Shown: positions 8,178 through 16,613 of the stretch, piece by piece
Layout of the letters: the number at the start of each line of letters is the position of its first letter
Numbering within the stretch: the stretch's first letter is position 1
Assembly (NCBI GenBank): GCA_016192435.1
Contig: JACPUD010000076.1
Location: 1-40,198 of the forward strand
DNA: 40,198 nt
Source: Rhodocyclales bacterium
GTDB lineage: Bacteria > Pseudomonadota > Gammaproteobacteria > Burkholderiales > Rhodocyclaceae
Direction of reading: 5' to 3'
Position numbers and translations under genes: made by a program
Notes under the pieces: generated by a model
What the model saw: only the letters and a program-made list of their open reading frames with translations
Told to the model about the DNA's origin: nothing
The model's database searches: none

Positions 8178-8740
8178 GTCGCCTCCCGACCGAGGCCGAT
8201 CTGTCCGGCACCTTCCGGCCAGCGCCCGCTGATCGCGGCATCGAGGCTTTTGCAGAATTCGGCAACGCCCTGGATCGCCAGCAGCAATCCGGTCAAGGGC
8301 ATCGCCGCCTTGAAGGGCCAGGTGACCGGCATCCAGGGACTGCTGACGAAGCGCTCGCCGGTCATGAAGGCCTTGGCAAAATATCCCCAGCCGAACCAGA
8401 GGAAAATCGCGGCGAAGGGCATGAACATGACCAGATAGCAGATGGCATCGACGATGCCCTGGGTGCGCGGCGACCAGCCGCCGTAGAGCGAATCGGTGCG
8501 GATGTGCCCCTTGCGCTGCAGCGTATAGGCCGAGCCGAGCATGAAGAAGGCGCCATAGAGCATGAAGGTCATGTCGTAGGCCCACAGCGTCGGTGAATCG
8601 AATACGTAGCGCGCCACGACTTCGTAGACCAGCGACAGCACCATGGGGATGATCAGCCAGGCGGTCAGCTTGCCCGCCCATATGGCGATCGGATCGAGCG
8701 CGTGCGCGATGCGCAGCAGTTTTGAGGGATGTCCGGTCAT
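8174..8740 (-). CDS. dctQ: TRAP transporter small membrane subunit (DctQ type)
   Basis: A 188-residue protein with four predicted membrane helices (LIIPMVLSLVYEVVARYVF, MTFMLYGAFFMLGSAYTL, AICYLVMFMPFAAIFLWFGW and AAMPLTGLLLAIQGVAEF). It carries the DctQ signature of an aromatic/arginine-rich first helix end (RYVFDSPTLWAYD) and a KGHIRTD loop. It pairs with DctM in the inner membrane. Its stop overlaps the dctM start by four bases, so the two are translationally coupled; dctP starts 79 bases upstream of its ATG. The order dctP-dctQ-dctM is canonical. Confidence 0.9.
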   Translation of the reverse strand: MTGHPSKLLRIAHALDPIAIWAGKLTAWLIIPMVLSLVYEVVARYVFDSPTLWAYDMTFMLYGAFFMLGSAYTLQRKGHIRTDSLYGGWSPRTQGIVDAICYLVMFMPFAAIFLWFGWGYFAKAFMTGERFVSSPWMPVTWPFKAAMPLTGLLLAIQGVAEFCKSLDAAISGRWPEGAGQIGLGREAT

Positions 8741-8819
8741 GAGTCCTGTATCCGAGCGTATTCCAGCAGGTTGAATGCGGTGCCCGGCTCGCGCCGTGCA
8801 CCGCTGCGCTTGGCGGCGA

Positions 8820-9932
8820 CTATTTGTGGGCTACCGCCTCGGCGCCGAGACCGTAATACAGGCCGTTGATCTTGGTCCAGTAAGGCACCACGACCTTGGC
8901 ATAGGCGCGCTGCGATTCCAGCACCTCCTTGAACAGCGGATTGCGCGCCGCCTCGCGGTCGTACACGATGTTGGTGGCCTTGAGGAAGGCGGCAAAGAAC
9001 TCCTTCGGCGTGTCATGCACGATGACCTTGTGATCCTTCTGCAGCTTCTCCAGGGCCTTCGCGTTGCGATCGACGTTGAAGGCATAGGTTTCGGTGATGG
9101 TCGCCATCACGGCGCCCTCGATGACCGCCTTCAGGTCCGCCGGCAGCTTGTTCCAGACCGTCTTGTTGATCAGTATCTCGCCGATGTCCGAGGACTGATG
9201 CAGACCCTGCAGGTAGTAGTGCTTGAACACGTTATGGAAGCCGAGGATCATGTCGTCCGCCGGACCGATCCATTCGGCTGCGTCGATTACGCCGCGCTGT
9301 GCGGCCGGAACGATCTCGCCGCCCGGCATGGCCACTGCGTTGATGCCCATTTCCTTGAAAACCTCACCCGTCAATCCGGGAGGCGAGCGGTATTTCATTT
9401 TCTTCATGTCGGCGATCGAGTTGATCGGCGTCTTGAACCAGCCGAACGGGTCGGGACCCATCGGCTGCATCATGAAGGGCTTGATGTTCATCTTCAGGCC
9501 CGACTCATACAGCTTTTCGTAGAGCGCATTGCCGCCGCCCTGCGAGAGCCAGGCCATGTGCGAGATCTGGTCCATGCCGGTGCCGGAGCCTGCCGCCGGG
9601 TTCGAGAACAGGGCTGCCGCGCTGTTCTTGCCCGACCAGTAGTGCGTCCAGGCGAAACCGCCATCGACCACACCCTTGTCTACCGCGTCGAGAATTTCGA
9701 AAGCATTGACCACCGCGCCGTCGGGCAGGATTTCCATCTTGATGCGGCCGTTGGACATCTTGTCCACGCGGTCGCCGAAGCGCTTCATCAGGTCGTAGTA
9801 GATGCTCGCGGTCGGAACCGCGGTCTGGATTTTCATCCGCGTCACTTGCTGGGCCTGCGCCATGCCGCCGGCGGCGACCAGCATAGCCGCGACAGTCCCC
9901 ATCAATAATTTCCGCATCAAAGTCGCCATCAT
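8820..9932 (-). CDS. dctP: TRAP transporter periplasmic solute-binding protein (DctP type)
   Basis: A 370-residue binding protein with a cleavable Sec signal (LLMGTVAAMLVAAGGMAQA, cleavage near residue 27). The body has DctP-family features: FGDRVDKMSNGRIKMEILPDGAVV, the WFKTPINSIADMKKMKYRSP region containing the conserved arginine that pairs with a carboxylate or sulfonate, and AAQRGVIDAAEWIGPADD. Two adjacent ATGs follow a good AGGAGGCA ribosome-binding site. It belongs to the branch whose members bind varied organic anions, so the ligand cannot be read from sequence. Its position beside a GMC dehydrogenase in an xsc/sau island suggests isethionate or a related C2 sulfonate. Confidence 0.9.
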   Translation of the reverse strand: MMATLMRKLLMGTVAAMLVAAGGMAQAQQVTRMKIQTAVPTASIYYDLMKRFGDRVDKMSNGRIKMEILPDGAVVNAFEILDAVDKGVVDGGFAWTHYWSGKNSAAALFSNPAAGSGTGMDQISHMAWLSQGGGNALYEKLYESGLKMNIKPFMMQPMGPDPFGWFKTPINSIADMKKMKYRSPPGLTGEVFKEMGINAVAMPGGEIVPAAQRGVIDAAEWIGPADDMILGFHNVFKHYYLQGLHQSSDIGEILINKTVWNKLPADLKAVIEGAVMATITETYAFNVDRNAKALEKLQKDHKVIVHDTPKEFFAAFLKATNIVYDREAARNPLFKEVLESQRAYAKVVVPYWTKINGLYYGLGAEAVAHK

Positions 9933-10017
9933 TGCCTCCTCCGTTGTTGGATAAACCGGACCTCAGACCCGTCGGGCCATAAGGACTCCACCATTGCCTC
10001 ATGGGCAATTTCTAAAT

Positions 10018-11619
10018 TCATTGTTTGCCGGCATCCTGGCGAATCATGTCGGCGGCCTTCTCGGCAATCATTATTGTTGGCGCGTTGGTGTTGCCCGAGA
10101 CGATCTCCGGCATGATCGACGCATCGACCACGCGCAATCCGGAAATGCCGCGCACCCTGAGCCTCGCATCGACCACCGCCAGGGCGTCATCGCCCATCTT
10201 GCAGGTGCCGACCGGGTGATAGATGGTCTGGCTGTAGCGTCTTGCGGCATCCAGCAATTCCTCGTCCGCCTGGAACCCGGCACCCGGTACAAATTCGGAA
10301 ACAATGTGCGGCGCCAGCGCAGGCGCCTGCGCAATGCGGCGGGCCATCCTGATGCCGCCTATAACAACCGGATAATCGCGTTCGTCCGACAGGTAATTCG
10401 GATGGATCGCCGGGTAGTCCAGCGCATCGGCCGACTTGATTGCGATGCGTCCGCGGCTGAAGGGGCGCAACTGACAGACCGACGCCGTAAAGGCGGAAAA
10501 GCGATGCGCCCCTTCACCCGGCTTGTCCGCGCTCAGGGGCTGCATGTGGAACTGGATGTCCGGCCGCGCCACATCGGGGCCGGAGCGGGTGAAGATCGCG
10601 ACCTGGCTCGCTGCCAGCGTCAGCGGGCCGGTCCGTGACAGCATGTACTGCATGCCGATCCACAGTTTGTTCAGCGGACTGTTGACCTCATCGTTCAGCG
10701 TGCGCTCGCGGGTCTTGAACACCAGCCTGACCTGAAGGTGATCCTGAAGGTTTTCTCCGACGCCGGGCAAATCGAGCACCATCGGCACGGCCAGCCGCTG
10801 CAGCAGTCCGGCGGGGCCGATGCCAGAGCACTGCAGGATCTGCGGCGAACCGATGGCGCCGGCCGCAAGGATGATTTCCGCCAGGGCCGTCGCCCGCCGC
10901 CGTTCTCCGCCCTGGATGAACTCGACCCCGACGGCACGCCGGCCCTCGAACAGCACGCGAGTGGTCTGGGCGCGGGTTTCAAGCCGCAGGTTCGGACGTT
11001 TGCGCGCGGGTTTCAGGAAGCCTTTTGCCGTGCTCCAGCGCAGCCCTTTGTGTGCCGTCTGCTGGAAATAGCTGACGCCTTCCTGTTCCGCCCCGTTCGG
11101 GTCGTCGTTGAAGGGAATGCCGATTTCCTGGGCAGCCTTGACGAAGTGGTCGGCAATCGGGCGATTCAGGCGCAGGTCCGAAACCTTCTGCGGCCCGCCG
11201 ACGCCGTGATAGTCGTTGGCCCCGCGCTGCTGGTCTTCCGACTTCCGGAAATAGGGCAGCACATCGTCGTAGCGCCAACCCGGGTTGCCCAGATCCGCCC
11301 AGTGATCGTAGTCCGCCCGTTGGCCGCGGATGTACAACAGACCGTTGAGGGAACTCGATCCGCCCAGCACCTTGCCGCGTGGCCACTGCAACTGGCGATT
11401 GGCGATGCCCGGGTCCGGTTCGGTCAGATAGCACCAGTCCAGCTTGGGGTCATGCATGGTCTTGAAGTAACCGACCGGGATGTGAATCCAGGGATTCCAG
11501 TCTTCGCCGCCGGCTTCGAGCAGCAAGACGCTATTTTGGGGATCCTCGGACAGCCGGCTGGCCAGGACGCATCCGGCCGATCCGGCACCGACTACGATGT
11601 AGTCGAAAACGTAAGACAT
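10018..11619 (-). CDS. GMC-family FAD oxidoreductase, candidate isethionate dehydrogenase
   Basis: A 533-residue glucose-methanol-choline flavoprotein. The FAD-binding GxGxxG is at residues 11-16 (GAGSAG), followed by the LLLEAGG acidic end and the GMC signature [18 protein letters not shown]. The active-site pair is His468 ([10 protein letters not shown]) and Asn512 ([16 protein letters not shown]). The family oxidises alcohols to aldehydes. Isethionate (2-hydroxyethanesulfonate) oxidation to sulfoacetaldehyde would feed Xsc directly, and isethionate dehydrogenase IseJ of Cupriavidus is, as I recall, of this general type. The longer frame starts at 11652, but the ATG at 11617-11619 follows GGGGGAAG and begins with the flavin-binding strand. 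A palindrome shared with the xsc promoter region lies 58 bases upstream. A choline or other alcohol dehydrogenase is the alternative. Confidence 0.85.
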   Translation of the reverse strand: MSYVFDYIVVGAGSAGCVLASRLSEDPQNSVLLLEAGGEDWNPWIHIPVGYFKTMHDPKLDWCYLTEPDPGIANRQLQWPRGKVLGGSSSLNGLLYIRGQRADYDHWADLGNPGWRYDDVLPYFRKSEDQQRGANDYHGVGGPQKVSDLRLNRPIADHFVKAAQEIGIPFNDDPNGAEQEGVSYFQQTAHKGLRWSTAKGFLKPARKRPNLRLETRAQTTRVLFEGRRAVGVEFIQGGERRRATALAEIILAAGAIGSPQILQCSGIGPAGLLQRLAVPMVLDLPGVGENLQDHLQVRLVFKTRERTLNDEVNSPLNKLWIGMQYMLSRTGPLTLAASQVAIFTRSGPDVARPDIQFHMQPLSADKPGEGAHRFSAFTASVCQLRPFSRGRIAIKSADALDYPAIHPNYLSDERDYPVVIGGIRMARRIAQAPALAPHIVSEFVPGAGFQADEELLDAARRYSQTIYHPVGTCKMGDDALAVVDARLRVRGISGLRVVDASIMPEIVSGNTNAPTIMIAEKAADMIRQDAGKQ

Positions 11620-11676
11620 TTGCCGCTTCCCCCTGCCCAGTAGCGGCTTCAAGGAGCCACTTCATCGATATGAATA

Positions 11677-11693
11677 TGAAACGATATGTTTCA
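11677..11693. promoter_or_regulatory. Perfect 17-bp palindrome, candidate IclR operator of the GMC/TRAP operon
   Basis: TGAAAC-gatat-GTTTCA is a perfect inverted repeat, 58 bases upstream of the GMC start. Its right side runs into a 15-base stretch (11684-11698) identical to 22844-22858 in the iclR-xsc intergenic region, where it forms part of a similar palindrome. On the minus strand it overlaps a TTGAAA (-35-like) sequence, so it could block or position RNA polymerase. The surrounding gap (11620-11859, 240 bases) is AT-rich compared with its neighbours and holds no gene. Confidence 0.6.
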
Positions 11694-11859
11694 ATATTGC
11701 AGGTGCGAACTATTCCCAATATCCATCCCCGATGGCAAGACAATTCGATGGGAAAGGCGACTAATGAAACGAAATCCGGATCGGCGGCGTCAAAATGTGT
11801 AAATGGGGCTGATTTCGACGGGCGTGTCGACTGCAGCAGTAGATCGAACAATTGTCTGG

Positions 11860-13368
11860 CTATGACTGCAGGGCAGCCTTGCGTTGCCGGTACTTCTTGA
11901 TCAGGCCCGGCAGGGCCGCCCAGGCGATGAACGCGACGGACATGCCGAGGATGGAGGCGCTGATCGGCCGCTGTATGAAAATTAGCATGTTGTCGTCGTA
12001 GTTGGCCAGCGAGGTCAGGAAGTAGCGTTCGGCCAATGGGCCGAGAATTACGCCCAGGATCAGCGGCGCGGCGGGAAAGTTGTAGCGCTTCATCAGGTAG
12101 CCGATCACGCCGAAGACCATGCAGACATAGACGTCGAAGATGTTGTTGCGCACGCCGTAGGCGCCGAGCACGCTGAGCACGACGATGAAGCCGCTGAGGA
12201 TCGCCGGCGGCACCTTCATGAAATGCGAAAATCCGCGCGCGATCACCACCCCGGCGGCGATCATGAAGATATTGGCGAGCAGCATGGAGGCGAAGATCGC
12301 ATAGACCAGGTCGGTCTGGGTGCTGAATAGCATGGGTCCCGGCGTCACTCCCTTGAGCACCAGGGCCGCCATCATGATCGCCGTCGCCGCGCTGCCCGGG
12401 ATGCCCAGCGTCAGCAGCGGGATCATCGCGGCACCCGTGGTGGCGTTTTTCGCCGCTTCGGGTGCGGTCAGTCCATCCGGCACGCCGGTACCGAACTCGG
12501 CGCCGCGCGGCGACGCCTGCTTCTCGATGCCATAGGCGATGACCGCGCCGACCGTGGCGCCGGCGCCCGGAATCATGCCGATCACGCTGCCGATCGCCGT
12601 GCCGCGCATGACCGACCAGCGCAGCGCCCACATTTCCGAAAACTTTGGGCGCTCGAAGCGTATCTTGCCCATGACCTTGGTCGCCGCCTCGGACTTGGCC
12701 AGCATTTCCACCACTTCGCCGAGAGCGAACAGGCCGATCATGACGACGACAAAATTGATGCCGCTCTGCGCATTGGTCGCGCCGAAAGTCAGGCGCGGAA
12801 CGCCGTACAGCGGATCGACGCCGACCGTGCCGATCGCCAGGCCGATGAAAAGCGACAGGAAGCTGACCCATGGCGCCGATTTCGCGACCGCGATAATGCT
12901 GACCAGCCCAAGGAAGGTCGCCGCAAAGAATTCCGGCTGGTCGAACTGCAGGGCGAATTTGGCGAACGGTGGCGCGCCAAAGGTCAGCAGCAGAGCGCTG
13001 ACGATGCCGCCCGTGGCCGATGCGGCGATGGCGATGGTCAGCGCCCGCCCCGACTTGCCCTGCTTGGTCATCGGATAGCCATCCCAGCAGGCCGGTAGCG
13101 AGGCCGGTGTGCCGGGTATGTTGATCAGGATCGCCGAGATCGATCCGCCGAACACCCCGCCGGCATAGATGCCGCCAAGGAAGGACATCGAGTCGAGCGG
13201 CGACATCATGTAGGTGAAGGGCAGTGCCATGGCCATGGCATTGACGAAGGAGATGCCGGGCAACGCGCCGGCGACCACACCGATTGCCAGTCCGATCACG
13301 ATCATCATGAAGTGGCCGGGTTGCAGCACCGTGGCCAACCCGGTGGCCAGCAGAGAAAATGCATCCAT
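11860..13368 (-). CDS. tctA: Tripartite tricarboxylate transporter large permease (TctA)
   Basis: A 502-residue polytopic inner-membrane protein of the TTT family. Typical segments are IGLAIGVVAGALPGISFVNAMA near the N-terminus, GGIYAGGVFGGSISAILINIPGTPASLPA and its repeat IGMIPGAGATVGAVIAYG...EAAKNATTGAAMIPLLTLGIPGSAATA. The ATG at 13366-13368 begins at the first helix; the longer open frame upstream overlaps tctB and lacks family character. It lies 11 bases downstream of tctB. The system is energised by ion gradients and takes up carboxylates or other anions delivered by TctC. In this island sulfoacetate is the most economical substrate. Confidence 0.92.
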   Translation of the reverse strand: MDAFSLLATGLATVLQPGHFMMIVIGLAIGVVAGALPGISFVNAMAMALPFTYMMSPLDSMSFLGGIYAGGVFGGSISAILINIPGTPASLPACWDGYPMTKQGKSGRALTIAIAASATGGIVSALLLTFGAPPFAKFALQFDQPEFFAATFLGLVSIIAVAKSAPWVSFLSLFIGLAIGTVGVDPLYGVPRLTFGATNAQSGINFVVVMIGLFALGEVVEMLAKSEAATKVMGKIRFERPKFSEMWALRWSVMRGTAIGSVIGMIPGAGATVGAVIAYGIEKQASPRGAEFGTGVPDGLTAPEAAKNATTGAAMIPLLTLGIPGSAATAIMMAALVLKGVTPGPMLFSTQTDLVYAIFASMLLANIFMIAAGVVIARGFSHFMKVPPAILSGFIVVLSVLGAYGVRNNIFDVYVCMVFGVIGYLMKRYNFPAAPLILGVILGPLAERYFLTSLANYDDNMLIFIQRPISASILGMSVAFIAWAALPGLIKKYRQRKAALQS

Positions 13369-13379
13369 CGCGAAGATCC

Positions 13380-13955
13380 TTAGTAAATGCCGAGCAGTCG
13401 AAACAGCGCGATGGTGAGTTCGCCAAATGCACCTTGACCGCGATCCAGCGGCATCAATGCCAGCTTGACGAAAACGTAGAGCAGGACCACGGTGCCGATC
13501 AGCGTTACTGAAATCAGTTGCAGGGGTTTGCGGATGCCGCCGACCAGGAACCACAGCAGCAGGAACACCACCGTCGCCGCAGTGAAGCCTACCCAGGGGA
13601 TCACGAAGGCATAGGCCATCGCCAGCGAGAGCCCGAAGACGATCGGAAGCAGTGGAGCATCATCGTTTTCCTGCTCGAAGCCGACGTCGCCAAATTCGAG
13701 CGCCTCCTCCGCCGCGCTCGGCGGCGGCGGCAGGACATTGAATGCCTTCCAGCCTTGCTCGATGGCCCAGCCGAGAGCGCATATGCCGACGCCTGCTAGC
13801 ATCAGTTTCGGCCAGGTCAGCGGTGTTGCCAGGCCACGCGCCATGCCCTGGACCATTTGCGGGTTGTCGACGATGATGTGGCCCAGGATCAGGGCGATCA
13901 ACGCCACCAGCTCGGCGAAGACGGCATGGATCATAGGTTGGCGGTTGTAGATCAT
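13380..13955 (-). CDS. tctB: Tripartite tricarboxylate transporter small permease (TctB)
   Basis: A 191-residue protein with four or five predicted helices (FAELVALIALILGHIIV, PKLMLAGVGICALGWAI, LLPIVFGLSLAMAYAFVIPWVGFTAATVVFLLLWFLVG and LISVTLIGTVVLLYVFV), a soluble acidic loop around residues 75-105 and the short basic end usual for TctB. It is the poorly conserved partner of TctA. It is assigned mostly from topology and from its place between tctC and tctA, 37 bases from the former and 11 from the latter. Confidence 0.87.
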   Translation of the reverse strand: MIYNRQPMIHAVFAELVALIALILGHIIVDNPQMVQGMARGLATPLTWPKLMLAGVGICALGWAIEQGWKAFNVLPPPPSAAEEALEFGDVGFEQENDDAPLLPIVFGLSLAMAYAFVIPWVGFTAATVVFLLLWFLVGGIRKPLQLISVTLIGTVVLLYVFVKLALMPLDRGQGAFGELTIALFRLLGIY

Positions 13956-13992
13956 CCTGATTTCCTGATGGGCAGAGTGGGCGGAGTGCTGC

Positions 13993-14961
13993 TTACTTCT
14001 TCATGCTTTTCAGGTAGTTCTGCGTGGTGACGTAGAACGCCTTGACGTAGGCGCCGCCTTCGGCCGGGGTGTATCTCTTGGTGACGCAGGTATAGGTCTC
14101 CGCGCAGAACTTCTTCCATTCGGCGCTATCCATGACCGTATTCACCGCCGCCGCCAGGGCATCGACGCGATCCTTGGGCGTCTTGGCCGGGACCGCGATG
14201 GTGCGGAAGTTGGGCAGGTCGCTGATGTTGAAACCCAGTTCCTTCGAGCTCGGCACATCGGGGAAGGAGGCATGGCGTTCGTCGTCGAAGACCACCAGCG
14301 GCCGCAACTGCTTGCCGGTGATGAACTGGGCGACATCGCCGGGTTCCTCATAGATGGCATCGGTGTGCTTGCCCAGCGGCGAGGAATAGCGCTCGGCCGG
14401 CTTGGCGAAAGGCACGTTGGTCATCTTGTAGCCCTGGGAGGTGAAGTACATCAGGGTGATGTCGTCCTGGGTACCATAGCCGGAGGTGGCCACCTTCAAC
14501 GCGCCGGGATTGGCCTTGGCGTGATTGAGCAGATCCTTGAAGGTCTTGAGCGGGCTGTCCATCGGCACGAACAGCATCGACGGCGAGTTCTGCGTGACGG
14601 CGACGACCGAGAAATCGTCGGGTTTGGCGGTGCCCAGTCCCGCGGCCCAGGAAGACACGCTCAGCGCAATCATGGTGGCGACCGTGTAGCCGTCGGCCGG
14701 GTTGGTCGTCAGCTTGGTGAGACCGGCGTTGCCCGAGGCACCCGCAATGTTGGATACGGGGAGCGGCACCTTGAGCACCGGTTCGAGCAACTGCGACATC
14801 TTGCGGCCCATGGCATCGGCGCCGCCGCCGGGTCCGAAGGTAACGATGATTTCGATCGGCCGCGAAGGAAACTTCTCCTGGGCCTGAACCGCACCGAAAA
14901 GGCTGCCTGCGATCGCGGCGCCAACGAGGGTGTTTTTCGCAATGCTGGAAATGCTCTTCAT
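13993..14961 (-). CDS. tctC: TTT periplasmic solute-binding protein (TctC/Bug family)
   Basis: A 322-residue periplasmic binding protein with a Sec signal (TLVGAAIAGSLFGAVQA, cleavage near residue 28). Bug-family marks follow: FPSRPIEIIVTFGPGGGADAMGR, NIAGASGNAGLTKL, ADGYTVATM and the C-terminal FRTIAVPAKTPKDRVDAL region. It delivers ligand to TctAB. The genes sauT and sauS are upstream in the same operon, so sulfoacetate is the likely ligand. The ligand-contacting residues of sulfoacetate binders are not known to me, so this rests on context. Confidence 0.9.
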   Translation of the reverse strand: MKSISSIAKNTLVGAAIAGSLFGAVQAQEKFPSRPIEIIVTFGPGGGADAMGRKMSQLLEPVLKVPLPVSNIAGASGNAGLTKLTTNPADGYTVATMIALSVSSWAAGLGTAKPDDFSVVAVTQNSPSMLFVPMDSPLKTFKDLLNHAKANPGALKVATSGYGTQDDITLMYFTSQGYKMTNVPFAKPAERYSSPLGKHTDAIYEEPGDVAQFITGKQLRPLVVFDDERHASFPDVPSSKELGFNISDLPNFRTIAVPAKTPKDRVDALAAAVNTVMDSAEWKKFCAETYTCVTKRYTPAEGGAYVKAFYVTTQNYLKSMKK

Positions 14962-15034
14962 GCTGGTCTTCCTCCTGTATATGGTCTGCCTGCGACCTGA
15001 TTATGTTGAGCGCCTGCGGCGCTTTGCTGCTTGG

Positions 15035-16576
15035 TTATGTTAACGGCATGGTCTGCGGCGTTGCCTGGCCGACGAGATCGAGCAACTTCAGCCGCTGTAC
15101 CTTGCCCGATGGTCCCTTCGGCAATTCCTGCACAAAGCGAAATTGCCGCGGTGTCTTGTAATTGCCCAGCACTGCCTCGCAATAGCTGCGCAACTCCGCC
15201 TCGGAGCAGGTCTGGTCAGGTTTGAGCACCACGCAGGCCATGATTTCCTGACCGTAGTTGTCGTCGGGAATGCCGACCGCGGCGGCTTCGAGCAGGGCCG
15301 GATGCTTGAGCAGGGCTTCGTCGATTTCGCGCGGCGCGATGTTTTCGCCGCCCTTGATGATCAGTTCCTTGAGGCGGCCGGTGACGAAGACAAAGCCATC
15401 CTCGTCGAGATAGCCGAGATCGCCGGTATGCAGCCAGCCGTCCGCGGTGATGTTCTTCGCGGTTTCCTCGGGATTCTTGTAATAGCACTGCATGACATTG
15501 TCGCCGCGGATCATGATTTCCCCGGGCTGGCAAGGCGGCAGCGTCTTGCCCGTGGCATCGATGATCTTCGCCGCATTGCCGTAGGCCTGGCCCGGGCTGC
15601 CGATTTTGCGCCGCGCCGGGTCGAGCGGGTTGGTGAAGCAGGGTGCCGCGGTTTCGGTCAGGCCCATGGTCTCGATGATGCCGATGCCGAACTTGTCCTC
15701 GAAGGCCCGGTGGTGGCTGGGCGCCAGCGGCGCCGAGGCCGAGCGGCAGAAGCGCACCGCGGAAGTGTCGAGGCCCTTTTCTTTCGGCGTCGCGCCGTTG
15801 AGCAGGTAGGCGATGATGGTCGGCACCACATTGACCCAGGTGCAGCGCTGCGCGGCGACAGTCTCCCAGAAGGTCGAGGCGCTGAAGCGCTGCGGCAGCA
15901 CCAGGCTGCCGCCATGCACCAGCGGCGCGGTGGCCGTGACGATCTGCGCGTTGATGTGATACAGCGGCAGCACGGCCATGACGCGATCCGTCGCGGTCAG
16001 TTGATGCGCGCGGGACACATATTCGCCGCCGGCAATCACCGCGCGGTGGGTCAGCACGACGCCTTTCGGCTTGCCCGTGGTGCCCGAGGTGTACATCAGC
16101 AATGCCGCGGAATCCTCGGAGAGCGGCGGCAGGCCAGCCTCGGCGTCGCTACCCTCGATGAATTCCTCGACATCCGGATGGCAGACCACCACTTCGATCG
16201 GGCGCGATACGGCGGCCAGAGCTTCGTTCAGGCGACCGAGCTGGTCGGGCGAGACGAAGACCAGGCGGGCGTCGCAATGCTCGAGCACGTAGGCCAGCTG
16301 GCTGGCCTGGGCCAGGAGGTTGATCGGGGTGACGCAGAACCCGCCGTACATGATGCCGATAAACAGGCGGCAGGTTTGATATCCGTTCGGCATTAGCAGC
16401 GCGACCTTGTCGCCGGGCTCGATGCCGCGCGCCAGCAGGCTGTGCGCGAGGCGGCGCGAGGCGCGCTGGAGCATGCCGAAACTCATGCTGCGCGCGCTTT
16501 CGGGAGCGATCAGGTAGGTTGCCTCGGGCCTCTCGGCCGCCTGGTGGTCCACATGGTCGCGGATGGTTCTTTGCAT
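15035..16576 (-). CDS. sauT: AMP-forming acyl-CoA ligase, probable sulfoacetate-CoA ligase
   Basis: A 513-residue ANL-superfamily ligase. The phosphate-binding loop YTSGTTGKPKG is at residues 162-172, the A5-like motif is MGLTETAA, and the hinge/A8 region is GWLHTGDLGYLDEDGFVFVTGR with LKELIIKGGENIAPREID. The catalytic lysine lies in PSGKVQRLKL near the end. It would activate sulfoacetate with ATP and CoA to sulfoacetyl-CoA. The specificity is inferred from the gene 37 bases upstream, an acylating sulfoacetaldehyde dehydrogenase, and from xsc in the same island; Cupriavidus necator H16 has the same sauS-sauT pairing. I took the ATG at 16574-16576; the frame is open further upstream but lacks family sequence. 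Another carboxylate ligase specificity is possible. Confidence 0.75.
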   Translation of the reverse strand: MQRTIRDHVDHQAAERPEATYLIAPESARSMSFGMLQRASRRLAHSLLARGIEPGDKVALLMPNGYQTCRLFIGIMYGGFCVTPINLLAQASQLAYVLEHCDARLVFVSPDQLGRLNEALAAVSRPIEVVVCHPDVEEFIEGSDAEAGLPPLSEDSAALLMYTSGTTGKPKGVVLTHRAVIAGGEYVSRAHQLTATDRVMAVLPLYHINAQIVTATAPLVHGGSLVLPQRFSASTFWETVAAQRCTWVNVVPTIIAYLLNGATPKEKGLDTSAVRFCRSASAPLAPSHHRAFEDKFGIGIIETMGLTETAAPCFTNPLDPARRKIGSPGQAYGNAAKIIDATGKTLPPCQPGEIMIRGDNVMQCYYKNPEETAKNITADGWLHTGDLGYLDEDGFVFVTGRLKELIIKGGENIAPREIDEALLKHPALLEAAAVGIPDDNYGQEIMACVVLKPDQTCSEAELRSYCEAVLGNYKTPRQFRFVQELPKGPSGKVQRLKLLDLVGQATPQTMPLT

Positions 16577-16613
16577 GGTGGCAGAGGCTCTGTCGGGATT
16601 GGGGAAAGTCTGC

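Noticed and set aside
6697-8265. 522-codon frame across dctM on the same strand
   Set aside because: Shadow of dctM with His/Arg/Gly-rich sequence and no membrane segments; dctM itself is unambiguous.
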